This document shows, one piece after another, positions 62,758 through 64,000 of a stretch of DNA of 64,000 bases (positions are counted from its first letter, which is position 1; the number at the start of each line of letters is the position of its first letter). A program made the translations under genes and the position numbers. This DNA is from Hepsetus odoe (taxonomy: Eukaryota > Chordata > Actinopteri > Characiformes > Hepsetidae). The notes beneath the pieces are model-generated. The model had not been told where the DNA came from, did not search any database, and worked only from the letters and a program-made list of their open reading frames with translations. The stretch covers positions 15,024,748-15,088,747 of the forward strand of contig CM029378.1 of assembly GCA_017165825.1 (NCBI GenBank), given 5' to 3'.

Positions 62758-64000
62758 ATGCATACCATGAAATAATCTCATGTATAATATATATATAACA
62801 TAATAATAATAATATGATCTTAAATTCTAATATTTTGGTGCACATCAGAAACAAACAAATTGGCATAATATGTGAATAATATGTGTATATATTTAACAAA
62901 AACCAAGAATGACAAATAATTAATTTATAAGAATTAATGTTTTTAGCCTTCAATCAAAGATATGTATAAAATGTATGTCCGTTTCAAATGTTCATGTTAA
63001 AAGAACTTGACTGACTGAAGTCTTGACTCACCTGCACTGTGTGGGACAGAAATATGCTGTGTCTCTGTGTATATACTTCAGTGTATTGTGTGTTTAAAAT
63101 AAAGGTTGCAGTAGGTAAAAAAAAAAACATTGATGAGTGATAGATAAGTGCCTTAGCTGGATGAGAAATCTCTGATGTTGCCATGCCATTTGGAAGCCAT
63201 GCTAGAGGAATGTGGGCCCAATGGCTGCTGCTCAACCTCCACTCATCCATCACTCATCAAAGAGCTGCTTGAGCGATGGCACTCAGGCAGGAATGCTGGG
63301 AGATTGATGAACTGTGTTGATACTCACTCACATTAAAGGTCTTTGGCTCACTGCTGCATGTTTTATTTTATTCATTGACCACAGCAGATCTCCACAACAC
63401 AGCCCCTAAGAAGAAGGCCCAGGAAAGTGAGGAGGAGCATATTTCAAAACAAAAGGCCTGACAAATGCAGGAAGAAATGAAGTGAAAGATATCGTAGTAT
63501 GCTTAAGGAGGCTTTGACTTAAGGGGCTTCCTGTGGCCTTGCTTGGGCACTGGCACTATGTAAACCTAAGCCTCAGCAGTTGAAAAACAACTTATTGAGG
63601 AATTCTGGTTACACTCCCTTTTTATCAGATTAAGGCCACTGCCAAAAATACTTTCCTCAGTCTCCTTGATTTACAGACTTGAATAATCCTGAATAGGATA
63701 AGACTCAACATGCCCTTATTTAGGAACGCAAGAATGAGGGAGTGGAAAAGAGAGAGGATGAGGTGGAATGACAGAAGGGTAGCATTAATTGATTCGGCCT
63801 TGACCTCCTGGGTCATGTGACCCTCTCATAGAGGTCATGTGAGAGGGTTACCCTGAGATGAGGCTTTGATAAAGGGTATTATGATTCTACTAGGTCTTCA
63901 TACATCACAAACTCACACAAATATTGTGGTGTGCACCTGGCACTCACCCCTTGCCCTAGGTCATGTTAATCGCCTAGTGCTGCATTCTTGCACTACCCCA
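62758..64000. other. gene-free right end of window
   Basis: AT-rich DNA with ATA repeats near 62785-62815 and an A11 run near 63118. A cluster of AGGTCA-like half-sites lies at 63801-63837. No exon recognised. Confidence 0.55.
63801..63837. promoter_or_regulatory. cluster of nuclear-receptor-like half-sites
   Basis: TGACCT (63801), GGGTCA (63810), TGACCC (63818) and AGGTCA (63832) within 37 bp. The first pair is everted with a 3-bp spacer and the middle pair inverted with a 2-bp spacer. This matches the AGGTCA consensus of nuclear receptors, but function is unproved. Confidence 0.25.

Overview
The window is vertebrate, almost certainly teleost, genomic DNA. It is AT-rich and mostly non-coding, full of microsatellites (TG/CA, GA/CT, GATA), and contains fish-style tRNA-derived SINEs, RTE-type LINE relics, a Tc1-like transposon relic and MITE-like elements. 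The single protein-coding gene I can support has spliceosomal introns and a vertebrate homeobox sequence. Species cannot be fixed from the sequence; an ostariophysan fish would fit the SINE tail type, but that is a guess.

Layout. (1) 1-8.3 kb: non-coding, with microsatellites, a 20-bp tandem triplet and a possible poly(A) signal of a gene lying to the left. (2) 8.3-16 kb: the complete three-exon homeobox gene meox1 on the minus strand (exon 1 14886-15348, exon 2 10499-10671, exon 3 9022-9144), encoding 252 residues. The second intron splits the homeodomain between its positions 44 and 45. (3) 16-48 kb: a long gene-free region with simple repeats, two SINE copies, a SINE tail fragment, a MITE with terminal inverted repeats and a striking 146-bp fold-back palindrome at 36.17-36.31 kb. 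(4) 48-50.4 kb: an internally deleted RTE LINE on the minus strand, interrupted by a small hAT-like element and followed by a second kind of tRNA-SINE. (5) 50.4-60.3 kb: non-coding, with a Tc1-like transposase relic at 55.9-57.0 kb and another dispersed teleost repeat. (6) 60.3-62.8 kb: a second, oppositely oriented RTE relic carrying a SINE insertion, then another dispersed repeat. (7) 62.8-64 kb: non-coding.

Interpretation. The real biology here is one developmental transcription-factor gene (somite and myogenic patterning in vertebrates) flanked by roughly 48 kb of upstream sequence in which I recognise no exon. Such space is often regulatory for developmental genes, but no enhancer can be proved from one sequence. 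The transposon copies are all broken. I see no new multi-gene system; the fold-back palindrome is the most unusual structure.
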